Origin: an uncultured Candidatus Saccharibacteria bacterium
GTDB taxonomy: Bacteria > Patescibacteriota > Saccharimonadia > Saccharimonadales > Saccharimonadaceae
Assembly: GCA_938036825.1 (NCBI GenBank)
Contig: CALHWD010000019.1
Coordinates: 55,414 to 119,413, forward strand
Reading direction: 5' to 3'
Length of the DNA: 64,000 bases
Below are positions 1 to 8,631 of the stretch, piece after piece. Position 1 is the stretch's first letter. Each line of letters begins with the position of its first letter. The notes beneath the pieces were generated by a model, which did not search any database, was not told where the DNA came from, and saw nothing but the letters and a program-made list of their open reading frames with translations. Made by a program: the position numbers and the translations under genes.

Positions 1-1
1 T

Positions 2-730
2 ATTGCTAAGCAAGGACTAACAGAAGAGAGGCCAGTAAGTGGTCGTCATGCCAAACACCAGATTCAGATTGAGTGGATCCCACAAGATACTGCAGCTGCA
101 GCACATAAAACAGATGACACTACTCGCAGCAAGGCATCATCATCCGCTAGTAGCGCAGAAAATAAAGCTTCGGCCAGCAGCGTGCTAGGTATCGATGATG
201 CACTGGCAAAGCGAGCTCTCGAAGCTGTCCGTGCTGCCGCTGACCGTCAAGCAGCAGAAGCCAAAGAGCAGCAAGAAGCCCTCCGCGCTACAGAGGCTGC
301 CCTCAGCGCAGAAGTGCGCGTCCAGATTGAGCAGCTTGTAGAGCTTGCACAGCCACTGATCGATAGTTTGCGAGAAAACAGCGCCGACGACAATGCAGAC
401 AAGCGGGTATTTCCTGTTCAAGATTTGCCCGAGATGGGGAGCCAGTACGCTTCTGAGCACGACCTAGAGATACTCCTCAATAAAGCTCGGCAGGCTGGGC
501 TTATCAACAAAAAACAGCTGCGCAATCGTGCGTTGTCGTCTGCTGGCGAGGCGCTTTTGCTTATCCTTTATGCATACGACCCGCAGACGATGTATGACCT
601 AGTGCGCAATGATGCTGCCAAGCGTGTGCTCCAGCATGAATTCCAGCAAGCGTACGACAACAGAGCTACACGTATAGCGAATGGCCATCAAGGTGGAGCA
701 GGCGCAGCCCAAGAAAACACCACCAGCTAA
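2..730 (+). CDS. Hypothetical protein, 5' end outside window
   Basis: The frame is open from base 2 with no stop upstream, so this is the 3' part of a longer gene; the GTG at 182 is probably internal. The visible 242 residues are rich in Ala, Ser, Lys and Gln, with a polar low-complexity stretch at about residues 30-60. A charged Ala/Glu/Gln helix, probably coiled coil, follows, then a more globular helical part ending in a Gly/Ala/Gln-rich tail. There is no signal peptide or membrane segment in the visible part. I do not recognise the family. The next gene has its own promoter, so this one probably ends its unit. Confidence 0.7.
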   Translation: MAKQGLTEERPVSGRHAKHQIQIEWIPQDTAAAAHKTDDTTRSKASSSASSAENKASASSVLGIDDALAKRALEAVRAAADRQAAEAKEQQEALRATEAALSAEVRVQIEQLVELAQPLIDSLRENSADDNADKRVFPVQDLPEMGSQYASEHDLEILLNKARQAGLINKKQLRNRALSSAGEALLLILYAYDPQTMYDLVRNDAAKRVLQHEFQQAYDNRATRIANGHQGGAGAAQENTTS

Positions 731-735
731 ACTAG

Positions 736-764
736 TTGCTATATATACCAAAGTGCGGTATAGT
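736..764 (+). promoter_or_regulatory. Sigma70-type promoter for the 832 lipoprotein gene
   Basis: TTGCTA (736-741) and TATAGT (759-764) are 17 bp apart. Predicted transcription start is near 771, leaving a leader of about 60 nt with a GGAGG-type ribosome site before the ATG at 832. Confidence 0.55.
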
Positions 765-831
765 TTAGATTATAAATCCAAAATAGGCATCATCCACCAG
801 TGATGATACAGAGAAAGAGGAGGAAAGAAAA

Positions 832-1704
832 ATGGGCGAACGATTAGCTTGTAATGTGAAGAAGAAGACAAAAGAGCTTATTGGGGCAGGGGCTGGCTTA
901 GCTTTGGCATTTGGTGCGGCGGCGTGCTCTGCAGAAACACCACGAAACGAAGCACAACCAACTCAACCTGCTGCCACTGCCGAAACAACATCGTCAGCAA
1001 CACCAACCGCAAATCCATCCATCGAAGCGCCAGCGGACAAAAAGACTCCGCAGCCTGAGCGATCTCACTCTACCGACAAAGCAACGGAGATACCATCGTT
1101 CTCAGCGCCTCCAACCCAATCGCCTGAGCAGCAGTCGGCGGAAGAGCTTTTGCCTGGCGAAGAGAAGTTAACTGACGAAGAGAATCAAGCTTTCCGAAAG
1201 GAACTAGACCAAGCATTGAATAATGGAGATGAAATCAATATTGGGCGCGGTATCTTTATTATTGAGAGGGGTGACGCGCCAGACCAGAAGGGTGTATCGC
1301 TCTATACTGCGGTCTCTAACCCTGCGGTTGCCAATGTAGGCAAAGAAGTAACTCAGCCTGTATCAGCCAATGAACCAGTAGAGTACTATATTTACGACGC
1401 GAAGACTGAGCATTGGTCGAAGCTTCACAAAGAGAAGATTTCAAACTATTTTGTAATAGATAGGGACGGTAATGAGCAGCCAGGGCTGCAACTCCAGCGA
1501 ACACAATTTTGGGCAGAGAAGAAGGGGAGCGAGTTAAGAGATGATATCAGTATTGGCACGGACGGTCTGAAGACGCCAACAGGAGGTGACTGGACGGGAG
1601 AGATGGAAGACATTGCTAAGAAGGGTACCAACTACTCTAGCTCGACTAGAAAAAAGGCGGCTGATGCTGCGGTTGAGTCAATGACACATCATCATTCTCG
1701 ATAG
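832..1704 (+). CDS. Putative lipoprotein, Pro/Thr/Glu-rich
   Basis: A 290-residue protein with a positively charged N-terminus, a hydrophobic Ala/Gly segment and a lipobox-like A-A-A-C at about residues 29-32, so it is probably exported and lipid-anchored at Cys32. Residues 33-110 are low-complexity Thr/Pro/Ser/Glu, typical of a linker that spans the envelope. The remainder (about 115-280) looks globular and mixed alpha/beta, with no motif I recognise. The C-terminus ends in a short His run. The ATG at 832 follows a strong purine-rich GAGGAGG-like site. Function unknown; surface exposure is an inference from the signal and linker. Confidence 0.75.
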   Translation: MGERLACNVKKKTKELIGAGAGLALAFGAAACSAETPRNEAQPTQPAATAETTSSATPTANPSIEAPADKKTPQPERSHSTDKATEIPSFSAPPTQSPEQQSAEELLPGEEKLTDEENQAFRKELDQALNNGDEINIGRGIFIIERGDAPDQKGVSLYTAVSNPAVANVGKEVTQPVSANEPVEYYIYDAKTEHWSKLHKEKISNYFVIDRDGNEQPGLQLQRTQFWAEKKGSELRDDISIGTDGLKTPTGGDWTGEMEDIAKKGTNYSSSTRKKAADAAVESMTHHHSR

Positions 1705-1717
1705 AGTGGGCAAAAAA

Positions 1718-1759
1718 CAAATGCCTTTCCTCTTGTCATTTTTTGAGGAGAGGCATTTG
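1718..1759. terminator. 15-bp hairpin after the lipoprotein gene
   Basis: Arms 1718-1732 and 1745-1759 pair over 15 bp with one wobble. The plus-strand flank lacks a T run; the minus strand has one (complement of 1711-1717). It may stop read-through from either side. Confidence 0.5.
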
Positions 1760-1833
1760 AGTGAAAATAGAGCTGATGCATAACACACTAGTCCAAAAAT
1801 ACACTCCTCCCTCTTCTCCCTGCACACAAAATA

Positions 1834-1842
1834 TGGTACAAT
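1834..1842 (+). promoter_or_regulatory. Extended -10 promoter of rplS
   Basis: TGG followed by TACAAT (1837-1842) is an extended -10 element. Start predicted near 1849, about 37 nt before the rplS ATG. Confidence 0.45.
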
Positions 1843-1885
1843 CAATAACTGAATTGTCATCTAATAATTAAATAGAGAGAAAGTC

Positions 1886-2407
1886 ATGAGTTTTGCACTG
1901 ATCCAAAAAGTCAATGACCAGCAGAAGAAGCCTGCAGTTGTTGATGTGCGGAGCGGCGACACGGTCCGCGTCCACCAAAAAATCAAAGAAGGCAACAAAG
2001 AGCGCATCCAGATGTTTGAAGGCGTGGTAATCCGCACCGACAACAAGGGCCAGCACACCAGCCGCATTACTGTACGCAAGATTACCAGCGGTGTAGGGGT
2101 AGAGAAGTCGTTCTTGCTGCACAGTCCACTCGTTGAGAAGGTCGAGGTGATGCGCCGCGCTAAGGTGCGCCGCAACTTCCTGAGCTACCTGCGTGGCCGT
2201 AGCGGTAAGTCAGCTCGCCTGACTGCCGTACAATTCGACCGCGAGGCGGTTAACAACGTGCACGATGCTCATGCTGAGGCCGAGGCTGCTCGTCTCAAGG
2301 AAGAGAAGGCTAAGGATGCTGCCGAGAAAAAGGCTGCCGAAGACGCCAAGCAAGCTGAGCTAGATGCTAAGGCTGCCGAGGTTGCCGCTCGCCACGAAGC
2401 TGCGTAG
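1886..2407 (+). CDS. rplS: 50S ribosomal protein L19 with charged C-terminal tail
   Basis: L19 sits at the interface of the two ribosomal subunits. Residues 1-115 carry the family pattern: a VRSGDTVRV segment, then ERIQMFEGVVI, the SGVGVEKSF stretch with HSPLVEKVEV, and the RRAKVRRNFLSYLRGRSGKSAR block. L19 is usually about 115 residues; this one has 173. The extra 55 residues are almost entirely Ala, Glu, Lys and Asp and should form a long charged helix. It is monocistronic, with its own -10 element and a terminator directly after. Similar Ala/Lys-rich tails occur on other ribosomal proteins; the role of this one is unknown. Confidence 0.97.
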   Translation: MSFALIQKVNDQQKKPAVVDVRSGDTVRVHQKIKEGNKERIQMFEGVVIRTDNKGQHTSRITVRKITSGVGVEKSFLLHSPLVEKVEVMRRAKVRRNFLSYLRGRSGKSARLTAVQFDREAVNNVHDAHAEAEAARLKEEKAKDAAEKKAAEDAKQAELDAKAAEVAARHEAA

Positions 2408-2433
2408 AATAGCTACTGTAAGAAAGCTTTTGT

Positions 2434-2458
2434 ATCCGCCTCTATCTCAGGGGCGGAT
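2434..2458 (+). terminator. Rho-independent terminator of rplS
   Basis: ATCCGCC (2434-2440) pairs with GGCGGAT (2452-2458), followed by TTTGTATT. Confidence 0.75.
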
Positions 2459-2658
2459 TTGTATTAGGAGAGCTACGCTATTAGTTTGTTTTGCCTTGAA
2501 CGCTTGGCTTGTGAGACTTTGGTAAACAACCTCTCCTGAGCACCGAAAGGGAAGAGTCTGATATATGGATGAGGTATGAAGATAATACGCACAACATATC
2601 CGCTGCAATAGCTACACCATGATACGCTATAGGCCTGTGGCAGCTGTCTTGCAGGCGA

Positions 2659-2667
2659 TGCTATACT
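2659..2667 (+). promoter_or_regulatory. Extended -10, leaderless start of the 2674 gene
   Basis: TGC plus TATACT (2662-2667) lies 6 nt before the ATG at 2674, so transcription should start on or next to the start codon. There is no Shine-Dalgarno sequence. Confidence 0.5.
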
Positions 2668-2673
2668 AGGGAT

Positions 2674-3159
2674 ATGAGTATCTTTACCATTGTTTCGATT
2701 GTTATACCAGTTGTCTTGGCGAGTAGTATACCGCCTATCTTGCAGCATTATGGCTATACACACGAGCGGCGCTACCGTTGGCTACTGTACCTGGCGTGTG
2801 GGTTGTTCTTTGTCTCGTGGTATGTGCCGTCGCCGTTGATCGATGGGCAAGACACGGCATTTATGACGCACTTCATCGGTGGTGGGATATTTACCGGCTG
2901 CCTGTGGCTCTACCTCAAGCATGCGCTGGGTTGGCGCTGGTATTGGCTAGTGGAGGTATTCTCGCTGTTTGCGCTGGTGTCGGCGCTTGGCTGTATGAAT
3001 GAGCTATTTGAGCTGCTGGTGGCGAAGACTGGCGTGGCTCGCTTGCCGCTGGATGATACCAACTGGGATATCGCGGCCAATACTGCTGGGGCACTGCTTG
3101 TTTGGCTAGTGTGGCTGGCTGTAGTGGGGTGGCAGCAGATAGCTCGTCGCAGCGCATAA
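2674..3159 (+). CDS. Small polytopic membrane protein, VanZ/DUF2238-like
   Basis: A 161-residue integral membrane protein with about four hydrophobic segments (residues roughly 3-18, 35-52, 65-83, 92-112, with a last one near 135-155). Acidic and aromatic residues sit between them: an HFIGGG segment, NELFELL near residue 110, and DDTNWDIAANTAGA before the last helix. That last pattern resembles the D-x-x-x-N-x-x-G loop of VanZ-like and DUF2238 proteins, but the similarity is short and the family assignment is tentative. The ATG is chosen because an extended -10 lies exactly 6 nt upstream. No function is proposed. Confidence 0.7.
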   Translation: MSIFTIVSIVIPVVLASSIPPILQHYGYTHERRYRWLLYLACGLFFVSWYVPSPLIDGQDTAFMTHFIGGGIFTGCLWLYLKHALGWRWYWLVEVFSLFALVSALGCMNELFELLVAKTGVARLPLDDTNWDIAANTAGALLVWLVWLAVVGWQQIARRSA

Positions 3160-3184
3160 ATAGCTAAGTAGCGAGGCATAAAGC

Positions 3185-3209
3185 AAAGCCACCGCTTGAG
3201 GGTGGCTTT
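3185..3209. terminator. Bidirectional terminator between convergent genes
   Basis: AAAGCCACC (3185-3193) pairs perfectly with GGTGGCTTT (3201-3209), placed between the ends of the 2674 (+) and 3232 (-) genes. Confidence 0.7.
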
Positions 3210-3231
3210 ATGCTTTCGTGTACCGATGCTA

Positions 3232-3441
3232 TTATTTTGTCTTGCGAGATTCTGCTTGCTCGGTGAGAACGGCGCAAATCGCCTCGAGATTCTCGTCGAT
3301 CGCAGCCACGTGCCGTCTGATCTGCTTGGTGCGTCGGCCCTGCCGGACGACCCAACAGATGCCACAGATAAACAAGATAAAATACACGACGTTAAGTGCG
3401 ACTGCTAGTATGAGGAGTGGTGCTGGCCCGGTGATTTCCAT
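3232..3441 (-). CDS. Small single-pass membrane protein, 69 aa
   Basis: Starting at the ATG at 3441, the protein has one hydrophobic helix (residues about 8-30), then a basic stretch and an acidic amphipathic tail, the layout of a small inner-membrane protein with a cytoplasmic coil. The open frame continues upstream to 3834, but that part is antisense-shifted over the lipoprotein gene and has no coding character. It lies directly downstream of the lipoprotein gene on the same strand (70 nt gap), so the two may be co-transcribed. Function unknown. Confidence 0.6.
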   Translation of the reverse strand: MEITGPAPLLILAVALNVVYFILFICGICWVVRQGRRTKQIRRHVAAIDENLEAICAVLTEQAESRKTK

Positions 3442-3511
3442 AATAGGTATCGATAATCCTTTCGTGTTAATGCTATATGGTTCGGTGCTGTATCTTTTGC
3501 GAGGGTGAGTG

Positions 3512-3862
3512 CTATGGTACGCACTGCCAGGTTGGCTGAGCCTGCTGATGGCTAACAATGGCGCGCGTGCCATGGTGGTGAGCCGTGCAATATGCTTGCA
3601 TATTAAGGCTACCCTTGTCTGTGAAGGTAAAGCCTGAGAAAAGCGATATCGAGTAGGTGAGGTTGTAGCACGACCACCCGTATGGGTTGCTCTTACCAAG
3701 CGTATATGCGCCCGTATGGTGCTGATGCGTGCACACCTCGTGTGGCTGTATGGTATGCACTGGCACTGCTGCAGCTGACCCGGTGGGGACGCCAGCGCAT
3801 CCAGCAATGGCGCATGCAACCACTCCGGTAGCAAAAAGTGTGTGCCAAAGCGTTCTTGTCAT
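3512..3862 (-). CDS. Small lipoprotein, 116 aa
   Basis: The N-terminus has a basic start, a hydrophobic core and the lipobox I-A-G-C at residues 19-22, so it should be lipidated at Cys22. The mature part is His- and Cys-containing (further Cys at about 44, 65, 92 and 114), so it could form disulfides outside the cell. The ATG at 3862 follows an AAGGAGGAG ribosome site 1-2 nt closer than usual. A promoter lies at 3912-3940. No family recognised. Confidence 0.75.
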   Translation of the reverse strand: MTRTLWHTLFATGVVACAIAGCAGVPTGSAAAVPVHTIQPHEVCTHQHHTGAYTLGKSNPYGWSCYNLTYSISLFSGFTFTDKGSLNMQAYCTAHHHGTRAIVSHQQAQPTWQCVP

Positions 3863-3911
3863 ACTCCTCCTTATGATGAAGTAATAGTTGCTAAGCCGAG
3901 GGCATGCCTTG

Positions 3912-3940
3912 ATTGTAATGGATTAGCTATGCTCTCGCAA
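3912..3940 (-). promoter_or_regulatory. Promoter of the 3512-3862 lipoprotein gene
   Basis: On the minus strand TTGCGA (3940-3935) and TACAAT (3917-3912) are 17 bp apart. Confidence 0.6.
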
Positions 3941-4098
3941 CAGAAAATAGATAAATCAGCAAGAAGCACGAACAAGAACAGAGATAAAGGTTGTATATTA
4001 TACATCACTATGTTGCTTGACAATATGAGGGAGTGGCTGTTGGTGTGGCGAAGCTAAACGAGTATGAAGATCGGCAGTGTGCGCTATGCCATAAAATA

Positions 4099-4107
4099 TG
4101 AGACAAT
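4099..4107 (+). promoter_or_regulatory. Possible extended -10 of the rnhB-yraN gene
   Basis: TGA followed by GACAAT (4102-4107) ends 6 nt before the ATG at 4114. The hexamer is weak; it is reported because the spacing matches the other leaderless starts. Confidence 0.3.
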
Positions 4108-4113
4108 CATAGT

Positions 4114-5088
4114 ATGATACTTGGGATTGACGAAGTTGGGCGCGGGCCATGGGCGGGGCCGCTGGTGGTTGGCGCAGTGGTGCTGGGTGGTGCGGCGATT
4201 GATGGGCTGGACGACAGCAAGAAACTGACGAAAAAACGCCGCGAAGCCCTTGCTCAACTCATCCAAGAGCAGGCAGCGGCGTATGCGCTTGGCTGGGTAA
4301 GCGCGGCGGAGCTGGATGATGTAGGGATGAGCGAAGCCCTCCGCCTAGCAACGCGGCGAGCGGTAGAGGCTGTGCAGCAGCAATGCCGCGAGCAAGCTAT
4401 TGCGCTCACGGAGATTGTGATCGATGGCAGGGTGAACTTCTTGGCTGGGACGGCATTAGAGCGGTACGTCACGATGCTACCCAAGGCAGATGCATTGGTG
4501 CCAAGTGTCTCGGCGGCGTCAATCATTGCGAAGGTGGCGCGTGACCAGTATATGGCCGCGCAAGATGTGCTCTACCCCGGCTATGGCTTTGCGGCGCATG
4601 CTGGCTATGGCACAGCGCAGCACCGAGCGGCGATTGCCACCCACGGAGTGACACCACTGCATCGGCTCAGCTTCAAACCGCTCCAGCACTACCGCAACGA
4701 TGATCCTCGCCCAGCAGACGAAGTGCATACTACTCAGCAGTCTGATACACCAACCACACGCGGCAATGCTGGCGAATCAGCTGCAGCCGCCGCTTTGCAG
4801 CAGCACGGCCACCAGATTGTGGCGCGCAACTGGCGGACGAAGTACTGTGAGATCGATATTATTTCGAAACGTGGAGACACACTATACTTTGCTGAGGTGA
4901 AGCATCGCACGGATGATTATGCGGGCGATGGCCTCGCAGCGATTACCCGCAAGAAGCGCAACCAAATGCACTATGCCGCGCGGTTCTATGCACACCACGA
5001 ACACATCACCACTATGAACCTCCAACTCATTGCGATTGCTACTAGTGGTAGCCCGCCGCGGGTGGTGCGGATTGAAACCGTTGAGTAG
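4114..5088 (+). CDS. rnhB: Fusion of ribonuclease HII and YraN-type nuclease
   Basis: Residues 1-195 are RNase HII, which removes ribonucleotides and RNA primers from RNA-DNA hybrids. Asp6-Glu7 lie in the IDEVGRGP motif; DSKKL is at 34-38; Asp104 and Asp126 complete the acidic site; SAASIIAKVARD follows at 133-144. After a polar linker (about 195-215), residues 216-324 match UPF0102/YraN, a predicted PD-(D/E)XK nuclease fold: GNAGE at 217-221, Glu246-x-Asp248, and Glu261-x-Lys263. In many bacteria rnhB and yraN are neighbours; here they form one uninterrupted 324-residue chain. Both active sites look intact. The YraN half has no firmly established reaction, so a joint role in nucleic acid repair is inference. 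Confidence 0.93.
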   Translation: MILGIDEVGRGPWAGPLVVGAVVLGGAAIDGLDDSKKLTKKRREALAQLIQEQAAAYALGWVSAAELDDVGMSEALRLATRRAVEAVQQQCREQAIALTEIVIDGRVNFLAGTALERYVTMLPKADALVPSVSAASIIAKVARDQYMAAQDVLYPGYGFAAHAGYGTAQHRAAIATHGVTPLHRLSFKPLQHYRNDDPRPADEVHTTQQSDTPTTRGNAGESAAAAALQQHGHQIVARNWRTKYCEIDIISKRGDTLYFAEVKHRTDDYAGDGLAAITRKKRNQMHYAARFYAHHEHITTMNLQLIAIATSGSPPRVVRIETVE

Positions 5089-5097
5089 TGACGGTTT
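5075..5097 (+). terminator. Terminator overlapping the rnhB-yraN stop
   Basis: AAACCGT (5075-5081) pairs with ACGGTTT (5091-5097), followed by one more T and then GC. The left arm lies inside the coding region. Confidence 0.5.
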
Positions 5098-5257
5098 TGC
5101 GACCTAAGGTGTATAGATCTATATTTTTCTGCGCGATCACACCTTCTTACTGCTTCGTTCGATAGAGTGCAAGAGCGCATTGTTTTTCTGACAGGTTAGC
5201 TTGCATTGGCAAAAAGCGAATAGTATCGGGAAATGCAAGGGCGCGGTTCACGTCTCG

Positions 5258-7783
5258 CTATACCTTCGTGAGTGCTGCCACAACCGCCGGGCCATCGCGC
5301 TCAATGAGCTCAACGCGGGCGGTGATGTCTGTAATGCCCATATCAATCACGCGGGTGAGGGCTGGCTCATTGCGCAGTGATGCAAAGAAACGCTGGTACT
5401 CGCCCAGCTGTTGGCGCGAAGCGAGGATGTTGCCGGCATAGCGAGGGAAGTAGTCAAAGCTCTTGTCGCTGCCGAAGTGCTCTTCAATCCACTGCCAATT
5501 ATCTTGCAGCCATTGCCACGTAGCGTCACGTGCATCGCGGTTGCGCAGCAAGTAAACAAACCAAAAGACGGTATCTTGGGTGCGGACTGTCTCGGTATCC
5601 ATTATGAGAGCAAGGAGCTTGCGAATACTTGCGGCGTCGCGCGTACTCGTCACGGCGCTGGCGATATCTTGGCGTAGGTCGCTGCTGGCTGTTGCCCGAT
5701 AGTGTGCCAGAAGCTCATCAATCAGCAGCTGAGGCTGCTGGCTGTGGCGGACAACACTACTGGCAATCAGGCTGCGCAGCTCGCTATCGAGAGCCAATAG
5801 GCCACCCACTGCGTAGCGCTGCTGCGCTTCGGCAACCACCGCAGGCTGCTCGCTGTAGAGCATGTGCGCGATGATCGTTGAGCGCAGCTTGGTGTCGTTC
5901 TCGGGTTCATCGGCGCGGGCAATCCAGCCAAGGCGGTCATAACTTTGCTGAGCGAGCTGGCCCACGAACTGCCGCAGTGCTTGCTCGGCAGGGCTGTGTG
6001 GCTCAACGAAGAGCTTGAGGTGGGCAACCACTGACGACATTACGCTCCAGACATGCTCGTCTGTCTCATTGCGGTAAGCGTCAAGGAGGGTAAGTAAGCT
6101 GGCGCTCGATACGCGACCACTCCGAGCCAGTAACAGCTGTTGGGTCAGTAAGAGTGAGCGATCGACGACAGATAGCTCACCGCGCCGCACTTGGCCAAGC
6201 AAACGCTCTAACAGTGTGTCATCATACTGCGTAATGAAGTGCGAGACATTGTCGTGATTAAGAAGGACTGGCTCATCCAGACTGCGCTCTACTACCGTGC
6301 GCTGCGTGGTGAGCAGTGCTGGAATAGCTGGTGATGAGCTATGGAGGGGGATCTGCCAGGTAGTGTCATCGGCCGCGTGTGGGCCAATAAAGAAGCGTTG
6401 CTGCTCGAGTACTAGCTGCGAGCCGCTGTGCGAAGCTGTGACAACTGGGTAGCCAGGAGTGCGGATCCAGTGGTTCATAAGTGCAGCAACATCGCGCCCG
6501 CTGGCTTGACTCAGCGCGTGCCATAGGTCATCACCCTCGGCATTACTATAGGCATGAGTAGCAAAGTATGCCTGCAGGCCAGTACGAAAGGCGGCTTCGC
6601 CCAGCCAATGCATGAGCATGTAGAGGAGGCGTCCACCCTTGGCGTAGACAATCGCCCCGTCAAAGAGCGTACTAATTTCATCTGGATGATGGACAGCTGT
6701 TTGAACCGGTTGCACGCCATCAATCGCATCACGGCCAAAGGCCAGTGCACCCTCGTGGTTGCAAAAATCCGTCCACACGTGCCACTCGGGGTGAATGGCA
6801 TCGACCGCCAGATATTCCATCATGTTGGCAAAGCTCTCGTTAAGCCAGAGGTTATCCCACCACTTCATCGTCACCAGGTTGCCAAACCACTGGTGGCTGA
6901 GCTCGTGGCTAATGACGGTGGCAATGTATTGCTTATCGGCGATGGTCGTCGTGGTTGGATCGGCTAGCAGGGCAGACTCACGGTAGGTGATGAGCCCCCA
7001 GTTCTCCATTGCACCGCTGCTAAAATCTGGTACTGCAACGTGATCGGATTTAGGTAAGGGGTAGGGCGTGTCGAAGTATTCATTGAAGAACTCAATTGAG
7101 CGGATGGCATGCTCAAGGGCGAAATTGAGGCTTGCAGGGGCTTGCGCTGGTGTAGCCCAGACGGACACCTCTACACCATCCTTCGTCTGACCCGTGATGT
7201 GCTGCAACTCACCCATCACGAGCGCCACCAGGTAGGTGCTCATGCGCGGCGTCTGGGTAAAGGTAGTGATAAGCCGACCATCTGCTTCCTGCTGCACCTG
7301 GACGGGCATATTGCCAAGCACCGTGATGCCCGGCTCAGTTGTAACGGTTATGTCGAAGGTTGCTTTGGCGGCAGGCTCATCAATACAAGGGAATACCTCG
7401 CGCGCATGATGACTCTCGAACTGCGTCATAAGCAATTCCTTCTTCGCGCCGTCATGCTGATAATAACAGGGGTAGAGACCATGAAGTGAGTCAGTAATTG
7501 CTGCTTCGTACGTGAGAGTAATAGTATGAGTGCCAGCACTCAGCGTTGGTAGGTGCAGCGAGATTTCGTCATCATTATGCTCCACAGAGGCTGGCTGGCC
7601 GTCGATCGTTGCGCTAGTGATCGTGAGGTCTTTGGCGTGGAGCTTAATTGGTGTATTGGCCTGCGTCGTCTCGCCAGTGATCGTCACTTGCCCTGCAAAG
7701 TGCCGCTGCTGGCGATCGATATCCAGCGCCAGCTGATAGTGAGTTGGTATAAAAAAGTCGATGAGATGAGTAACCTGTTGCAT
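5258..7783 (-). CDS. pepN: M1 family aminopeptidase (aminopeptidase N type)
   Basis: An 841-residue zinc metallopeptidase that removes N-terminal amino acids from peptides. The exopeptidase motif GAMENWG precedes the zinc site HELSH (His293, Glu294, His297) and the third ligand Glu316 in the WLNESFA segment. The N-terminal part is the beta-sandwich of the family, and the C-terminal 350 residues are the helical ERAP1-like domain. There is no signal peptide, so it is predicted to be cytosolic, where it would recycle peptides to amino acids, useful in a cell with little amino acid synthesis. TATACT lies 5 nt before the ATG, so the message is probably leaderless. Confidence 0.95.
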   Translation of the reverse strand: MQQVTHLIDFFIPTHYQLALDIDRQQRHFAGQVTITGETTQANTPIKLHAKDLTITSATIDGQPASVEHNDDEISLHLPTLSAGTHTITLTYEAAITDSLHGLYPCYYQHDGAKKELLMTQFESHHAREVFPCIDEPAAKATFDITVTTEPGITVLGNMPVQVQQEADGRLITTFTQTPRMSTYLVALVMGELQHITGQTKDGVEVSVWATPAQAPASLNFALEHAIRSIEFFNEYFDTPYPLPKSDHVAVPDFSSGAMENWGLITYRESALLADPTTTTIADKQYIATVISHELSHQWFGNLVTMKWWDNLWLNESFANMMEYLAVDAIHPEWHVWTDFCNHEGALAFGRDAIDGVQPVQTAVHHPDEISTLFDGAIVYAKGGRLLYMLMHWLGEAAFRTGLQAYFATHAYSNAEGDDLWHALSQASGRDVAALMNHWIRTPGYPVVTASHSGSQLVLEQQRFFIGPHAADDTTWQIPLHSSSPAIPALLTTQRTVVERSLDEPVLLNHDNVSHFITQYDDTLLERLLGQVRRGELSVVDRSLLLTQQLLLARSGRVSSASLLTLLDAYRNETDEHVWSVMSSVVAHLKLFVEPHSPAEQALRQFVGQLAQQSYDRLGWIARADEPENDTKLRSTIIAHMLYSEQPAVVAEAQQRYAVGGLLALDSELRSLIASSVVRHSQQPQLLIDELLAHYRATASSDLRQDIASAVTSTRDAASIRKLLALIMDTETVRTQDTVFWFVYLLRNRDARDATWQWLQDNWQWIEEHFGSDKSFDYFPRYAGNILASRQQLGEYQRFFASLRNEPALTRVIDMGITDITARVELIERDGPAVVAALTKV

Positions 7784-7788
7784 AAAAC

Positions 7789-7794
7789 TAGTAT
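7789..7794 (-). promoter_or_regulatory. -10 element of pepN
   Basis: TATACT on the minus strand ends 5 nt before the start codon at 7783; no ribosome site is visible. Confidence 0.4.
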
Positions 7795-7938
7795 ACCGGA
7801 ATTATGCACTACTCGCTATATTGCTATTGAGATGACGAGTGGTAGATCTCGATCCTCAAACTATTTTCTCAGTGTCATTCTTTCTTCCTCCTGCTACTTC
7901 ATTGATAACAGGTGTGATACCACCACAAATTGACCCTA

Positions 7939-7947
7939 TGCTATGAT
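7939..7947 (+). promoter_or_regulatory. Extended -10, leaderless start of the nuclease gene
   Basis: TGC plus TATGAT (7942-7947), then 6 nt, then the ATG at 7954. Confidence 0.5.
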
Positions 7948-7953
7948 ATGACT

Positions 7954-8631
7954 ATGGAATATCGTCGTCGCCGCGTCATAACGATGTTTTTGCTCGCTGG
8001 TATTGTCATTATTGCGCTCGCGATATATGCAGCGTGGCAGTTGGCGCAGTCAAGTCATTCACCACAGGGTAATGGCGAGGCGCTAGTAGCGCTGGAGGCA
8101 TTGCCCGTTAAGGGCCGTGCGCCCAAGACTGGATATGCGCGTAGCCAATTTGGCGCGGGCTGGGCAACGACGAGTGGCTGCGATACGCGCAATATCATCC
8201 TCGCACGCGACCTCAAGCAGGCGGTGATGAGTGGTAACTGTAAAGTAGCGAGTGGCCAGCTCGACGACCCATACACAGGCAAGCGCATCACCTTCCAGCG
8301 AGGGAGTGGCACGAGCACTGCGGTTCAGATCGACCATGTTGTTGCTCTCAGTAACGCTTGGCAAACCGGTGCACAGCAGCTCAGTAGCGAGCAGCGGCAG
8401 CAGCTTGCCAATGATCCACTTGAGCTTCTAGCGGTCGATGGCCCGGCCAACCAGCAAAAGGGCGATGGTGATGCTGCCACGTGGCTGCCTAGCCATAAGC
8501 CGTTTCGCTGCCAGTATGTTGCCCGGCAGATTGCCGTTAAGCGCAAATATCACCTCTGGGTCACCACGGGCGAAAAAGCCGCCATGCAGCGAGTCCTCGC
8601 CACGTGCCCCGGGCAGGGAGTGCCTGGCTAA
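7954..8631 (+). CDS. Membrane-anchored HNH-type nuclease (DUF1524/GmrSD C-terminal-like)
   Basis: After a basic start there is one membrane helix (about residues 9-29), and the rest should lie outside the membrane. The catalytic region carries QIDHVVALSNAW near residue 125 and NQQKGDGDAATWLP near 168, the His-Asp-His and Asn-x-Lys-x-Asp pattern of secreted DUF1524/HNH nucleases. Paired cysteines near the ends of the domain fit an extracellular protein. The start at 7954 rather than the upstream TTG is chosen from the -10 spacing. An extracellular nuclease would suit a parasite that scavenges nucleotides or processes DNA for uptake; that role is inference. Confidence 0.85.
   Translation: MEYRRRRVITMFLLAGIVIIALAIYAAWQLAQSSHSPQGNGEALVALEALPVKGRAPKTGYARSQFGAGWATTSGCDTRNIILARDLKQAVMSGNCKVASGQLDDPYTGKRITFQRGSGTSTAVQIDHVVALSNAWQTGAQQLSSEQRQQLANDPLELLAVDGPANQQKGDGDAATWLPSHKPFRCQYVARQIAVKRKYHLWVTTGEKAAMQRVLATCPGQGVPG

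Noticed and set aside
3442..3834. Upstream extension of the 3232 minus-strand frame
   Set aside because: It overlaps the lipoprotein gene on the same strand in another frame and lacks coding character; the real start is taken as 3441.
3842..4057. 71-codon plus-strand open frame
   Set aside because: It crosses the promoter of the minus-strand lipoprotein gene, has no ribosome site and an unlikely composition.
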